A stretch of DNA of 25,857 nt from CAZIWX01 sp964543125. GTDB taxonomy: Bacteria > Fidelibacterota > UBA8477. Shown piece by piece: positions 9,468 to 17,359 of this stretch (positions within the stretch are counted from its first letter, which is position 1; each line of letters starts with the position of its first letter). The translations under genes and the position numbers were made by a program. The DNA lies in NCBI GenBank assembly GCA_964543125.1, contig CAZIWX010000031.1, forward strand, positions 1 to 25,857, in the 5' to 3' direction. The notes below the pieces were generated by a model. The model ran no database searches, was not told where the DNA came from, and was given only the letters and a program-made list of their open reading frames with translations.

Positions 9468-10352
9468 ATGACGCAAAACACTTTAGCGGCCTGGTTATTA
9501 GCTTCTCGCCCCAAAACACTGCCGGCTGCTGTTTCCCCGGTTTTCATAGGAACGGCAATGGCCTATGCGGACAATGGCGTACACTGGTTATCAGCCATCC
9601 TGGCGCTGTTTGCTGCATTAATGATTCAAATCGGCACGAATCTGGCCAATGATTACTTTGACCATAAAAAAGGGAAGGACACCCACCAGCGATTAGGCCC
9701 GGTCCGCGTGACGCAAGCCGGCTTAGTAAGTGACCGTGGGATGCAGATCGCCATCAGCTTGGTCTTCGGAGCCGCATTGCTTGCCGGGATTTATCTGGTC
9801 TACCGTGCCGGTTGGCCCATCGTGATCATTGGCCTTTTTTCGCTGTTTTTTGGTATCATCTACACGGCTGGTCCGTTCCCGTTGGCCTATATCGGTATTG
9901 CCGATCTCTTTGCTTTCCTGTTCTTTGGTCCGGTCGCCGTGGCGGGTACTTACTATGTTCAAAGCTTAACAATGGATTGGCCGGTCTTGATCGCTGGAAT
10001 TGCCCCCGGTTGTTTTTCCGTAGCATTACTCACCGTGAATAACCTGCGGGATGTGGAAGAAGATCGTTCAACTGCTAAAAAAACTCTGATTGTTCGTCTC
10101 GGAAAGACTTACGGCCGGAGTCAGTATTTAGTCAGCCTCATTATCGCGGCACTCATCCCCATCCTGCTCTGGCAACTGACTTCGGGACATATCTGGGTGT
10201 TATCCGCATTGAGCATGGGAATTTTTACGATTCCGGCGTTAAAAGGTATGTTTGGCGGAACCACCGGACGGGGGTTGAACGACGTCCTGGCGGCTACCGG
10301 TCGGACCGAACTGATCTACACTATTTTATTCACAATTGGGTGGATTTTATGA
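9468..10352 (+). CDS. menA: 1,4-dihydroxy-2-naphthoate polyprenyltransferase
   Basis: MenA attaches the polyprenyl tail to dihydroxynaphthoate in the inner membrane. It is a UbiA-family protein of about 294 residues with eight or nine hydrophobic segments. The two Asp-rich motifs that hold the Mg-diphosphate are visible: ANDYFDHKKGKDT near residue 60 and NNLRDVEEDRSTAKKT near 190. The N-terminus AAWLLASRPKTLPAAVSPV is typical of MenA. I prefer the ATG at 9468 because it gives this family N-terminus; a GTG at 9459 would add three residues. Neither has an obvious ribosome-binding site, so coupling with menB is likely. The stop overlaps menC as ATGA. Confidence 0.94.
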   Translation: MTQNTLAAWLLASRPKTLPAAVSPVFIGTAMAYADNGVHWLSAILALFAALMIQIGTNLANDYFDHKKGKDTHQRLGPVRVTQAGLVSDRGMQIAISLVFGAALLAGIYLVYRAGWPIVIIGLFSLFFGIIYTAGPFPLAYIGIADLFAFLFFGPVAVAGTYYVQSLTMDWPVLIAGIAPGCFSVALLTVNNLRDVEEDRSTAKKTLIVRLGKTYGRSQYLVSLIIAALIPILLWQLTSGHIWVLSALSMGIFTIPALKGMFGGTTGRGLNDVLAATGRTELIYTILFTIGWIL

Positions 10353-11428
10353 AACTGAAGCATTTCCAACTTTACCGCTACCGCTTGCCTTTCCAACGAG
10401 CGTTGCAATTAAAAACACGCACCCACACACATCGCACCGGATGTGTGGTTGAATTGTACTCGGATGATGGTCTGGCCGGCTGGGGCGAGATTGCGCCGCT
10501 CCCGGGTTTCAGTCTTGAGTCGCTGAATGATGCCATTCAACAGGCCGATCACTTTTTGTCCCGGCAGCGAAGAGTAACCCTGCCCCCTAAAGTGGACGCG
10601 CTGTTTGAATGGATACCGGCTGACTTATTTCCGGCCGTGGCATTTGGAATTAGTGGTGCGATTTTAAACATTATGGCGCAAGCAGCGGGTTTGGGGCATT
10701 TACACCAACTTTTTAGGGAGCGGGAATCCTTATCCGTACCCGTAAACGGCTTGCTCACAGCAAATGAAAAGCTTTCCGATGTGATCGATCGGCTCAATTT
10801 TCATGGCTTTGAAGTGTTAAAAATAAAGGTTGGCGCACCGGATGTGGATTCGGATATCCAACTCATTCAGGCAATTCATAAAATTGATCCCGATCTGAAA
10901 ATGCGGCTGGATGCGAACCGGCAATGGGATCTGAATGAGGCCATTTACTTCGGGAATGCCCTAAAAGCTCTAAACCTTGAATATATCGAGGAGCCGGTTA
11001 ACGATCCGGCTGATATCCCGGTCTTTATCGAAAAAACCGGCCTGCCGGTGGCCCTGGACGAGACCTTGCTTCAGGCCGGCTGGCAAAAGCGGTTTCCCGA
11101 AGCAAAGGCCCTGGCTGCGGCTTACATCATCAAACCCACCTTTATTGGACATTTGAAAATGATTCGGTCTTTGGTGGCGGAGGCCCGGGATACGGGAAAA
11201 ATAGTGATTTTCACCGGCGCATTCGAAAGCGGTATCGGAACCGGAACCATAGCCGAATTAGGATCGATCTGGGGTTCGGATTCGGTCTCCATGGGACTGA
11301 ATACCTACCGTCGATTAGGTAAAGATGTTCTCACCCGGCGGTTGGTGCAGGCGGGACATTATTTGGAATTACCGGAATTACCCTGGTCTCTGAATCGTGA
11401 TATGCTTGAACTGATCAATGTGGAATAG
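10349..11428 (+). CDS. menC: o-Succinylbenzoate synthase
   Basis: MenC dehydrates SHCHC to o-succinylbenzoate. It is an enolase-superfamily enzyme. The N-terminal capping domain covers roughly residues 1-120. The barrel shows the expected catalytic set in order: the KxK pair in LKIKVG (Lys158/Lys160), metal ligands in RLDANRQW (Asp188), YIEEPV (Glu214) and ALDETL (Asp237), then IKPT with the second catalytic Lys262. Enolase-superfamily racemases look similar, but the men context decides. The start at 10349 gives the ATGA overlap with menA; an in-frame ATG at 10340 is less likely. The 3' end overlaps menE by 11 bases. Confidence 0.94.
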   Translation: MKLKHFQLYRYRLPFQRALQLKTRTHTHRTGCVVELYSDDGLAGWGEIAPLPGFSLESLNDAIQQADHFLSRQRRVTLPPKVDALFEWIPADLFPAVAFGISGAILNIMAQAAGLGHLHQLFRERESLSVPVNGLLTANEKLSDVIDRLNFHGFEVLKIKVGAPDVDSDIQLIQAIHKIDPDLKMRLDANRQWDLNEAIYFGNALKALNLEYIEEPVNDPADIPVFIEKTGLPVALDETLLQAGWQKRFPEAKALAAAYIIKPTFIGHLKMIRSLVAEARDTGKIVIFTGAFESGIGTGTIAELGSIWGSDSVSMGLNTYRRLGKDVLTRRLVQAGHYLELPELPWSLNRDMLELINVE

Positions 11429-12785
11429 TATTCCATCGCCCCTGTTAAGACACGCCCTTGATTCGCCGCGGGCCCCGGCGATTATAAACGATGAATCAGA
11501 ATTATCCTGGTCCGGTCTGAAGCAACAGGCCGGCCGTGTTAAAGGCTGGCTGATCCGCCAGGGCTATAAAGCGGGTGACCGAATTGCACTGGCCCCCACC
11601 GGCCGGGTTGAGGAAATTTGTTTTCTCTGGGGTTGCCTTGAAGCAGGTGTGATATTTTGTGGTATTAATGCCCGTTGGCCTTTTCAGCAGCGGACAGCGC
11701 TGGCGCAGGCGGTGGATGCGGATTTTCTCACACCGGATGCGATAATTGCCGCTAATAAACAGGCGCCCGCACTCGATCGGCTGGATAGCTGGGACCTCTC
11801 ACAACCGGCAACAATCATTTTCACTTCGGGCACCACGGGGCATCCTAAAGCTGCGTTACTCCGTTTGGGTAACCATTATTACAATGCGTTAGGTTCAAAT
11901 CAAAATATTGAGATTGTACCCGCCGACCGCTGGCTTTTTTCGCTGCCTTTGTACCATGTGAGTGGACTGGGGATTGTTTTTCGCACCTTGTTAGGTGGGG
12001 CTGCCGTGGTCATCTCGGATGAATTATTGTCCGTTGAGTCACTGAAAAACAATCGGATTACGCATCTGAGTCTGGTAGACGCCCAATTTCAGCGCTTATT
12101 GCGGGACCCCAATATTTCGCGGCTTGGCGGTAAACTTAAGGCCATTCTCCTGGGTGGCGGTCCGATTCAACCCGATCTGGTGCGGAGGGCTCGGGAACTT
12201 GAATTACCCATTTTTGTATCTTACGGATTATCGGAAATGGGATCGCAGGTAGCCACCTCGCTGCCTAACCAAAGTGATCTTTCAAGTGCCGGTATTTTGC
12301 CTTATCGACAAGTTAAAATTGGTAAAAACAGCGAAGTCCTGGTTAAAGGCGAGACCCTGTTTACCGGTTACCTTTCAGGGGCGGCTGTCGATCCAGCACG
12401 GGATGATGACGGCTGGTTTCACACCCGCGACGTGGGCACGCTAAAGGGTACTCAATTGCGAATCGTTGGCCGTCTGGATAACCAGTTCATTTCAGGCGGT
12501 GAGAACATTCAACCGGAATTAATTGAACGCAAACTTCAAAATATGCCTGGTATTGAGATGGCAATTGTTGTACCGGTAGCCGACGCGGCCTTTGGCCAAA
12601 GACCTTTCGCATTTGTCAAAACAAATCGAAACCATACCGATTTTTCTTTGCTGCGGGACCTGTTAAAACAGGAGCTGCCGGACTACATGCTTCCCGTGGC
12701 AGTTTCTCATTTACCCGAGCACTTTATGCTGAGCCTTAAGCCGGACCGCCGGGCTTTGGCAAAACTGGCTTCAACTTTAAGATAA
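11418..12785 (+). CDS. menE: o-Succinylbenzoate-CoA ligase
   Basis: MenE activates o-succinylbenzoate with ATP and CoA to feed MenB. It is an ANL adenylating enzyme. The phosphate loop is IIFTSGTTGHPKAAL near residue 135, the A5 motif SYGLSEMGSQV, A7/A8 RDVGTLKGTQLRIVGR followed by DNQFISGGENIQPELIE, and the C-terminal A10 motif SLKPDRRAL with the catalytic lysine at about 441, where the usual SGK has become SLK. Length 455 is typical of MenE. It starts inside menC (11-base overlap) and is the last gene of the men operon. A weak terminator-like hairpin follows. Confidence 0.93.
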   Translation: MWNSIPSPLLRHALDSPRAPAIINDESELSWSGLKQQAGRVKGWLIRQGYKAGDRIALAPTGRVEEICFLWGCLEAGVIFCGINARWPFQQRTALAQAVDADFLTPDAIIAANKQAPALDRLDSWDLSQPATIIFTSGTTGHPKAALLRLGNHYYNALGSNQNIEIVPADRWLFSLPLYHVSGLGIVFRTLLGGAAVVISDELLSVESLKNNRITHLSLVDAQFQRLLRDPNISRLGGKLKAILLGGGPIQPDLVRRARELELPIFVSYGLSEMGSQVATSLPNQSDLSSAGILPYRQVKIGKNSEVLVKGETLFTGYLSGAAVDPARDDDGWFHTRDVGTLKGTQLRIVGRLDNQFISGGENIQPELIERKLQNMPGIEMAIVVPVADAAFGQRPFAFVKTNRNHTDFSLLRDLLKQELPDYMLPVAVSHLPEHFMLSLKPDRRALAKLASTLR

Positions 12786-12797
12786 ATCCGGCTACTC

Positions 12798-12820
12798 CAC
12801 GCAATTCCCGCGTGTATTTT
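12798..12820 (+). terminator. Weak terminator-like hairpin after menE
   Basis: CACGC (12798-12802) and GCGTG (12810-12814) pair around a 7-base loop and are followed by TATTTT, 13 bases after the menE stop. The stem is only five pairs and the T run is broken, so this is a tentative end of the men operon. Confidence 0.35.
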
Positions 12821-13198
12821 CAAAATTATTTAGTTTATTAAGAGCCAATGGAAACTTTCATTCAATTACTCAAGGCCATTCTCAATCCAGGTAAATATTG
12901 GGTCAATTTTGGCGCGGTAAAAGCATTGGTTTTTACATTTCCAACGGGATTTTTTTCGTTGAGTCAAATGTCACCAGTTCCCCAACCCATGGCCTGGTTG
13001 ACACCACCTGTATATCATCCGGCGCCGGTCTCAAGCGGATTCAACCTGTCCGGCCCTGCCCGCCTGGTATTACGGGCCGGCAGTGTTTTGGATGCTCGCG
13101 GTTGCTCACACCAGTGATATGGCCCTGGCAAAAATATTTCACCGGCGGCTCCGGGTCTAGTCATCACCAACCTCACTTTTTCTTACCTTGGAACACTC
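12821..13198. other. Spacer with fragments of reading frames, no recognisable gene
   Basis: Between menE and the TrhA-like gene, three overlapping frames each look partly protein-like but none is a convincing gene. One begins METFIQLLKAILNPGKY at 12848. Another open stretch at 13002-13160, without a good start, ends WMLAVAHTSDMALAKIFHRR plus a few residues. The switching of plausible coding between frames suggests a decayed small gene, but I do not recognise a family. I see no RNA gene. Confidence 0.3.
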
Positions 13199-13867
13199 GT
13201 GTCACATTTATTTTCAAAATCAAACACTCGATCTAACACATCATTCCCACCGTTACGTGAAGAAATTGCCAGCAGTATTACTCACGGTATCGGCAGCCTG
13301 CTCAGTATCGCCGCGCTGGTTATTTTGGTTGTTCTCGCCAGTCACCAGGGCACTGCTGGGGGCGTTGTGGGATTTAGTATTTACGGTAGTTGTTTGGTCA
13401 TCCTTTATCTGGCTTCCACGCTTTACCATGCTTTTCCCCCTTCAAAAGTGAAGGATTTTTTCCATGTTCTGGATCATGCGTCCATCTATCTGCTCATTGC
13501 CGGAACCTACACACCGGTGGTATTGGGTCCCCTGCGAGGTCCCTGGGGCTGGTCACTGTTTGGCGTGATCTGGGGTTTAGCACTGGCCGGAATGACTTTG
13601 AAAATATTCTTCACCGGCCGGTTTAATGTCTTGTCCACCCTTTTTTATCTTGGAATGGGGTGGTTGATCGTCATCGCCATCAAACCCATGCTCGCTTTAT
13701 TGCCGGCCGGATTTCTCATCTGGTTGGTAATTGGCGGTTTGAGCTACTCACTCGGTGTCATTTTTTACCTGTGGCATAAAATCCCCTATCACCACGCTAT
13801 ATGGCATTTGTTCGTATTGGGTGGCAGTATCAGCCATTTTTTCGGGATGCTTTTATATCTCTCCTGA
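13199..13867 (+). CDS. Hemolysin III / TrhA (YqfA) family integral membrane protein
   Basis: A 222-residue, seven-helix inner-membrane protein of the hemolysin III family (related to PAQR receptors). Its signatures are EEIASSITHGIGSLLSIAAL at the N-terminus, STLYHAFP after helix 2, DHASIYLLIAGTYTPVVLGP, and the C-terminal metal-site motif HHAIWHLFVLGGSISHF. In this superfamily the His/Asp set binds zinc. The bacterial role is poorly defined; TrhA has been linked to membrane-energetics and fatty-acid homeostasis, and the hemolysin name should not be taken as toxicity. The start is a GTG at 13199 with GGA about 8 bases upstream. It stands alone between the men operon and the MATE gene. Confidence 0.9.
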   Translation: MSHLFSKSNTRSNTSFPPLREEIASSITHGIGSLLSIAALVILVVLASHQGTAGGVVGFSIYGSCLVILYLASTLYHAFPPSKVKDFFHVLDHASIYLLIAGTYTPVVLGPLRGPWGWSLFGVIWGLALAGMTLKIFFTGRFNVLSTLFYLGMGWLIVIAIKPMLALLPAGFLIWLVIGGLSYSLGVIFYLWHKIPYHHAIWHLFVLGGSISHFFGMLLYLS

Positions 13868-13998
13868 TCACGACCGTAAATTTTTCGCCTATTTCCCGTG
13901 CTCTTCCCGCACGCTAACGGTTTCGATGGAATCATTACTTGCATTCTATTCTAAATCGTTCTATTTGGACGCGCTGAAACTGAAAGTGAAAGTAAAAA

Positions 13999-15378
13999 AT
14001 GGCAAAGTCCGAAAAAAATAATCGCCGCGCGGCATTCATAAAAAATCCCCACAAAGCCTTATGGACTTTGGCGGTACCTGTTATGATCGGAATGATTGTT
14101 CAAACCGTATACAGTATCGTCGATATGATTTTTGTGGGGCGTATCTCACCGGAAGCAATTGCGGCCATGGCCTTTAATATGCCACTGGTGTTTTTTTCCA
14201 TCGGGATCACCTTCGGTCTGGGAAGCGGTGTAACGGCGGTGATTGCCCGGTTCATCGGCGCCGAGGATAAGCCTCAGGCAGAAAACACCGCGGAACACGG
14301 AATTCTCTTGAGTGGAATCATCGGTATTATCTTTACGATTGGCGGTCTCGTACTGGGGGATCAGATATTAGCCGGCATTGGGTGTCCACCGGAACTTTTA
14401 GCTGACGCCACCGGATATTTTCACATTATTGCCTTTGGGTTTATTTTTACTTTTGCAGCTGTTTTTCTGCGTTCCATTTTTACCGGTGAGGGTGACACCA
14501 GAACACCCATGTATTTCCAGGCAACCGGAACCGTTATCAATATTATCCTGGATCCGATTTTTATTTTTACATTTAAAATGGGAGTGGAGGGCGCTGCCCT
14601 GGCCACTGTTCTGAGTCAAACTTTCGTGGCTTTGGGTCTTGCCTACAGAATGCTGGTTCGCAAAAAATCCTACCTCCAGTTTAACTTCCGCTACTTCAAA
14701 CTAAATACCTATATCATCCAAGAGGTGCTGCGGATTGGTATTCCGGCTTCGCTGTCCATGATCATCATGTCTTCCGGCAGTGCCCTGTTCAATTTCATCC
14801 TGGTCCATTTCTCATCCTCGGCGGTTGCCGGATATCAGGTCGCAACCCGGCTCGACCAACTTTACTTTTTACCCATCATCTCCATTGCCGGCGGACTTGT
14901 AACACTGGTGGGAATGTTCTATGGCGCCCGGCGATTGGATTTGATTTACGATGTCATTAAATACGGTATGTCCCGGGCAATTTTAATCGGTATTGTGAGT
15001 GGTTTAGTATTCTACATCGTAGCGCCCTGGGTTTTCCCGGTTTTTTCCCCCGCTAAGGAAATTCAGCAGGTGGCAACCGATTATATCCGGGTAATGGCCT
15101 TTTTCTATCCGCTTATTTCGATCGGTATGACCTCCGGCCGCAGTATGCAAGGCTTGGGGGCCGGTTTGCCTCAATTAGTGATTACTTCCATTCGGGTCGC
15201 GCTGGTAAGTGGTCCCCTGGCTTACATTTTCACGCTGGTCATGGACAAACCGTTGGTTTGGGTATGGTATGCCCTAGGAATTTCAGTGATCTGCGCGGCG
15301 ACTACTTCACTCACCTGGCTGCGCCACCGGTTGCATATTGTGCGGGATCGGTTTGCCTTAGGCATTCCCGGCACTTAA
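13999..15378 (+). CDS. MATE family multidrug/cation antiporter
   Basis: A 459-residue transporter with about twelve hydrophobic segments in two similar halves, as in the MATE (multi-antimicrobial extrusion) family, which exports organic cations or other solutes against Na+ or H+. Family features are LAVPVMIGMIVQTVYSIVDM plus IFVGR in helix 1, GSGVTAVIARFIGAED, RSIFTGEGDTRTPMYFQATG plus TVINIILDP, LRIGIPASLSMIIMS at the start of the second half, and MAFFYPLISIG near the end. It resembles the DinF/NorM-like bacterial branch rather than a lipid flippase. Substrate cannot be told. It is preceded by 131 bases without a gene and is not coupled to its neighbours. Confidence 0.92.
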   Translation: MAKSEKNNRRAAFIKNPHKALWTLAVPVMIGMIVQTVYSIVDMIFVGRISPEAIAAMAFNMPLVFFSIGITFGLGSGVTAVIARFIGAEDKPQAENTAEHGILLSGIIGIIFTIGGLVLGDQILAGIGCPPELLADATGYFHIIAFGFIFTFAAVFLRSIFTGEGDTRTPMYFQATGTVINIILDPIFIFTFKMGVEGAALATVLSQTFVALGLAYRMLVRKKSYLQFNFRYFKLNTYIIQEVLRIGIPASLSMIIMSSGSALFNFILVHFSSSAVAGYQVATRLDQLYFLPIISIAGGLVTLVGMFYGARRLDLIYDVIKYGMSRAILIGIVSGLVFYIVAPWVFPVFSPAKEIQQVATDYIRVMAFFYPLISIGMTSGRSMQGLGAGLPQLVITSIRVALVSGPLAYIFTLVMDKPLVWVWYALGISVICAATTSLTWLRHRLHIVRDRFALGIPGT

Positions 15379-15520
15379 AGTGCGGCGCTATCCTCGGTCG
15401 TCCGCCCACCCGCCCGGGCAGGGCCGGCGGACTAAATCGGTTCTCGATCTGCTCCTTGAAACGGAAACCAATTTGGCCCGCTTTTTACCGACCTGATGTT
15501 AAATCCGGATTGTGAATTAA

Positions 15521-15614
15521 GTAGCGGGCTTCAGCCCAATTGAAATCCCGGAGTAGGGGCTGAAGCCCCCGTTTTAATAAATTATGCGTTCCCCGGGCTG
15601 AAGCCCGGGGCTAC
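15521..15614. repeat. Three copies of a GGGCTGAAGCCC hairpin, outer two inverted
   Basis: The core GGGCTGAAGCCC (or its complement) occurs three times in 94 bases: GTAGC plus GGGCTTCAGCCC at 15521-15537, a GGGGCTGAAGCCCC at 15556-15569, and CCCCGGGCTGAAGCCCGGGG at 15591-15610 followed by CTAC. The first starts with GTAGC and the last ends with GGCTAC, so the outer copies are inverted and the whole block could fold on itself. This is a known style of intergenic repeat in several bacterial phyla; function unknown. Confidence 0.8.
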
Positions 15615-15673
15615 GGATAATACTGCTTTTAAGAATTTCAGTGCCACTAGCTTCAACCCGTAACCGATTTCCG

Positions 15674-15689
15674 TCCGCCAGCTGGCGGA
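15674..15689. repeat. Perfect 16-base palindrome
   Basis: TCCGCCAGCTGGCGGA is a perfect palindrome. It could be a protein-binding site or another unit of the surrounding hairpin cluster, but it has no loop, unlike its neighbours. Confidence 0.6.
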
Positions 15690-15727
15690 TGAAAATTGGT
15701 TTCGATCTTTTGCCATTCGATGTTTTC

Positions 15728-15751
15728 CCCGGCATTGAAATGCTGGGCTAC
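15728..15751. repeat. Hairpin unit with GA loop and CTAC tail
   Basis: CCCGGCATT, loop GA, AATGCTGGG (one G-T pair), then CTAC. It has the same plan as 15591-15614 (nine-pair stem, GA loop, GGGCTAC tail) with different arms. The copy at 15833-15852 (CCCGCCAAT, TC, ATTGGCGGG, preceded by TTAG) is the same plan on the opposite strand. Confidence 0.7.
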
Positions 15752-15959
15752 TCTCGGCCGTCCCGGTGGGACTACTAAACCGGGTTGATACAACATTCCT
15801 GAACCATCCCGTAGGGGATGGATCGAGATTAGCCCGCCAATTCATTGGCGGGTCCGGAATCCCCCTTTATATTCGAGCAGCCCCGGCAGGGGCGACCGAA
15901 CTTCCTGTTTTTTAATTAAAATTTACCTGGTAATTTTGTTAGCGTCGGGGTACAAACAA

Positions 15960-17285
15960 TTATTCGTCTTCATCACCGCCGGGGAGGGACAACTGACCCG
16001 AGCCGGGTTCCAATGCGGCTGTTTGCTGTAACTCAATGATCTTGTTGACCGGTTTTTCCAACATGCGCGACCGGGTGGAAGTCAATTTTTGAAAGCGTGA
16101 AATTGCCTGTTCCAGGGCTTTACCCACACTGTCCATCTGTTCGGCGAACTTAGTCCACTGTTGTTTAAATTTTTCCACCTGCTGCATGATCTCCGTCGCC
16201 CGCTGCTCCATCATGAAACTGGCCGTTGCTTGGCGTAACAGGGACAACACCGCATACAAGGTAATCGGGGAACACACCATGATTCGTTTACTCAAAGCGT
16301 AATCAATCATTTCCGGGTCTTCCCGGTTGATAAATCCGTAAATAGCTTCATTGGGTATGAACATCATGACATAATCCACCGTCCCGGCGCCGGGATTGAT
16401 GTATTCACGTTTGGCAATAGCTTTCAAATGATTTTTAACATCTTTGAGAAAAGCTGTTTTCTCATTCTGCTGCTCATCCGGTTTTTCGGCGTGCAGAAAA
16501 CGCTCATAATGAACCAGGGGGAATTTTACATCCATGTTTACCTGTTTGCCCTTGGGCAGAAAAAAGGTGTAATCCGGTCTTTCACCACTCTCCACCTGGG
16601 ATTGCTTGATGTAATTGATATTTTCCACGAAACCTATATACCGGAGAATGTCCTCCACCATCCGCTCACCCCATTGGCCCCGGGCTTGGGAACTGGCCAG
16701 GATGCGCCGTAAATCGTCGGTTGTGTCACGTAATTTGACGGTTTCCTGCTGGGAATTGGTCAACTCGGTTTTCAATTCGGTGGACTTGGTAAGCAAATCC
16801 TTGAGTTGAGTATCCATGGACTCCAGCGATTTGTTAATGAGCTTTTCCTTTTGGGAGAGTTGCTCGGTGTTGAATTTGGACTGATTTTTAAATTTCTCAT
16901 CAGCCGCTTTTAAGAACTCTTCCCGGCTGACCCGCAACGCCTCCGCGGATAAAACCTTGAAACTATTCTCCAGCTCCTGGTGCATCTCCTGCAAGCGGGC
17001 CTTTTCTTCTTCCAGCCGTTTTTCAGCGGACTCCATTTGCGACCGCAAAGTAGCATTTGTTTCACGCTGATCAGCCAGATTATCGGATAACCGCTTGGCT
17101 TCTATTTGTATTTCATCCAGGCGGTCACGCCAGGCTTGGGCCTGCTCTTCAGCCCGCACCTGGTTGCCTTTGGCGGTATCCAATTCCGTTTGCAGGTGTT
17201 TGGCGCCTTGTATCCGGCCGATAAAGAAAGCCATTCCCCCGATGATAATGACGCCGATAATCCAAATCAGTGCAGTCAAATCCAT
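15960..17285 (-). CDS. rmuC: DNA recombination protein RmuC homologue
   Basis: RmuC proteins have a restriction-endonuclease-like fold and are linked to limiting rearrangements at inverted repeats; the biochemical activity is not settled. The 441-residue translation has one N-terminal membrane helix (residues 5-22), a long Glu/Gln/Lys-rich coiled coil (about 30-200), then the RmuC domain: SSQARGQWGERMVEDILRYI near 205, RPDYTFFLPKGKQVNMDVKF with the PD-(D/E)xK-like core, and VDYVMMFIPNEAIYGFI. The Shine-Dalgarno AGAGGA precedes the ATG. It lies 74 bases downstream of an unknown secreted-protein gene on the same strand and is the last of that series. Confidence 0.94.
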   Translation of the reverse strand: MDLTALIWIIGVIIIGGMAFFIGRIQGAKHLQTELDTAKGNQVRAEEQAQAWRDRLDEIQIEAKRLSDNLADQRETNATLRSQMESAEKRLEEEKARLQEMHQELENSFKVLSAEALRVSREEFLKAADEKFKNQSKFNTEQLSQKEKLINKSLESMDTQLKDLLTKSTELKTELTNSQQETVKLRDTTDDLRRILASSQARGQWGERMVEDILRYIGFVENINYIKQSQVESGERPDYTFFLPKGKQVNMDVKFPLVHYERFLHAEKPDEQQNEKTAFLKDVKNHLKAIAKREYINPGAGTVDYVMMFIPNEAIYGFINREDPEMIDYALSKRIMVCSPITLYAVLSLLRQATASFMMEQRATEIMQQVEKFKQQWTKFAEQMDSVGKALEQAISRFQKLTSTRSRMLEKPVNKIIELQQTAALEPGSGQLSLPGGDEDE

Positions 17286-17359
17286 TCAATGGTCCTCTTC
17301 AAATCCCGCCAATAATGATAAAAGTTGAACAAGCAGCCGATCAGGGTAGTATGGGAACT

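Larger units (their letters stand above)
15379..15959. repeat. Convergent spacer packed with about ten short hairpins
   Basis: The 3' ends of the MATE gene and rmuC face each other across 581 bases that contain no gene but a series of short, near-perfect palindromes. They lie at 15400-15432, 15526-15537, 15556-15569, 15591-15610, 15674-15689, 15728-15747, 15760-15772, 15804-15821, 15833-15852 and 15880-15893. Arms differ, but many share a two-to-four-base loop (GA, GTAG, GGCA) and a flanking CTAC/GTAG. Such elements resemble REP-like intergenic repeats; some may stop transcription from both sides. Confidence 0.75.

Noticed and set aside
15400..15893. CRISPR array in the hairpin cluster
   Set aside because: The units differ in arm sequence, spacing is irregular, and there are no equal-length spacers between identical direct repeats.
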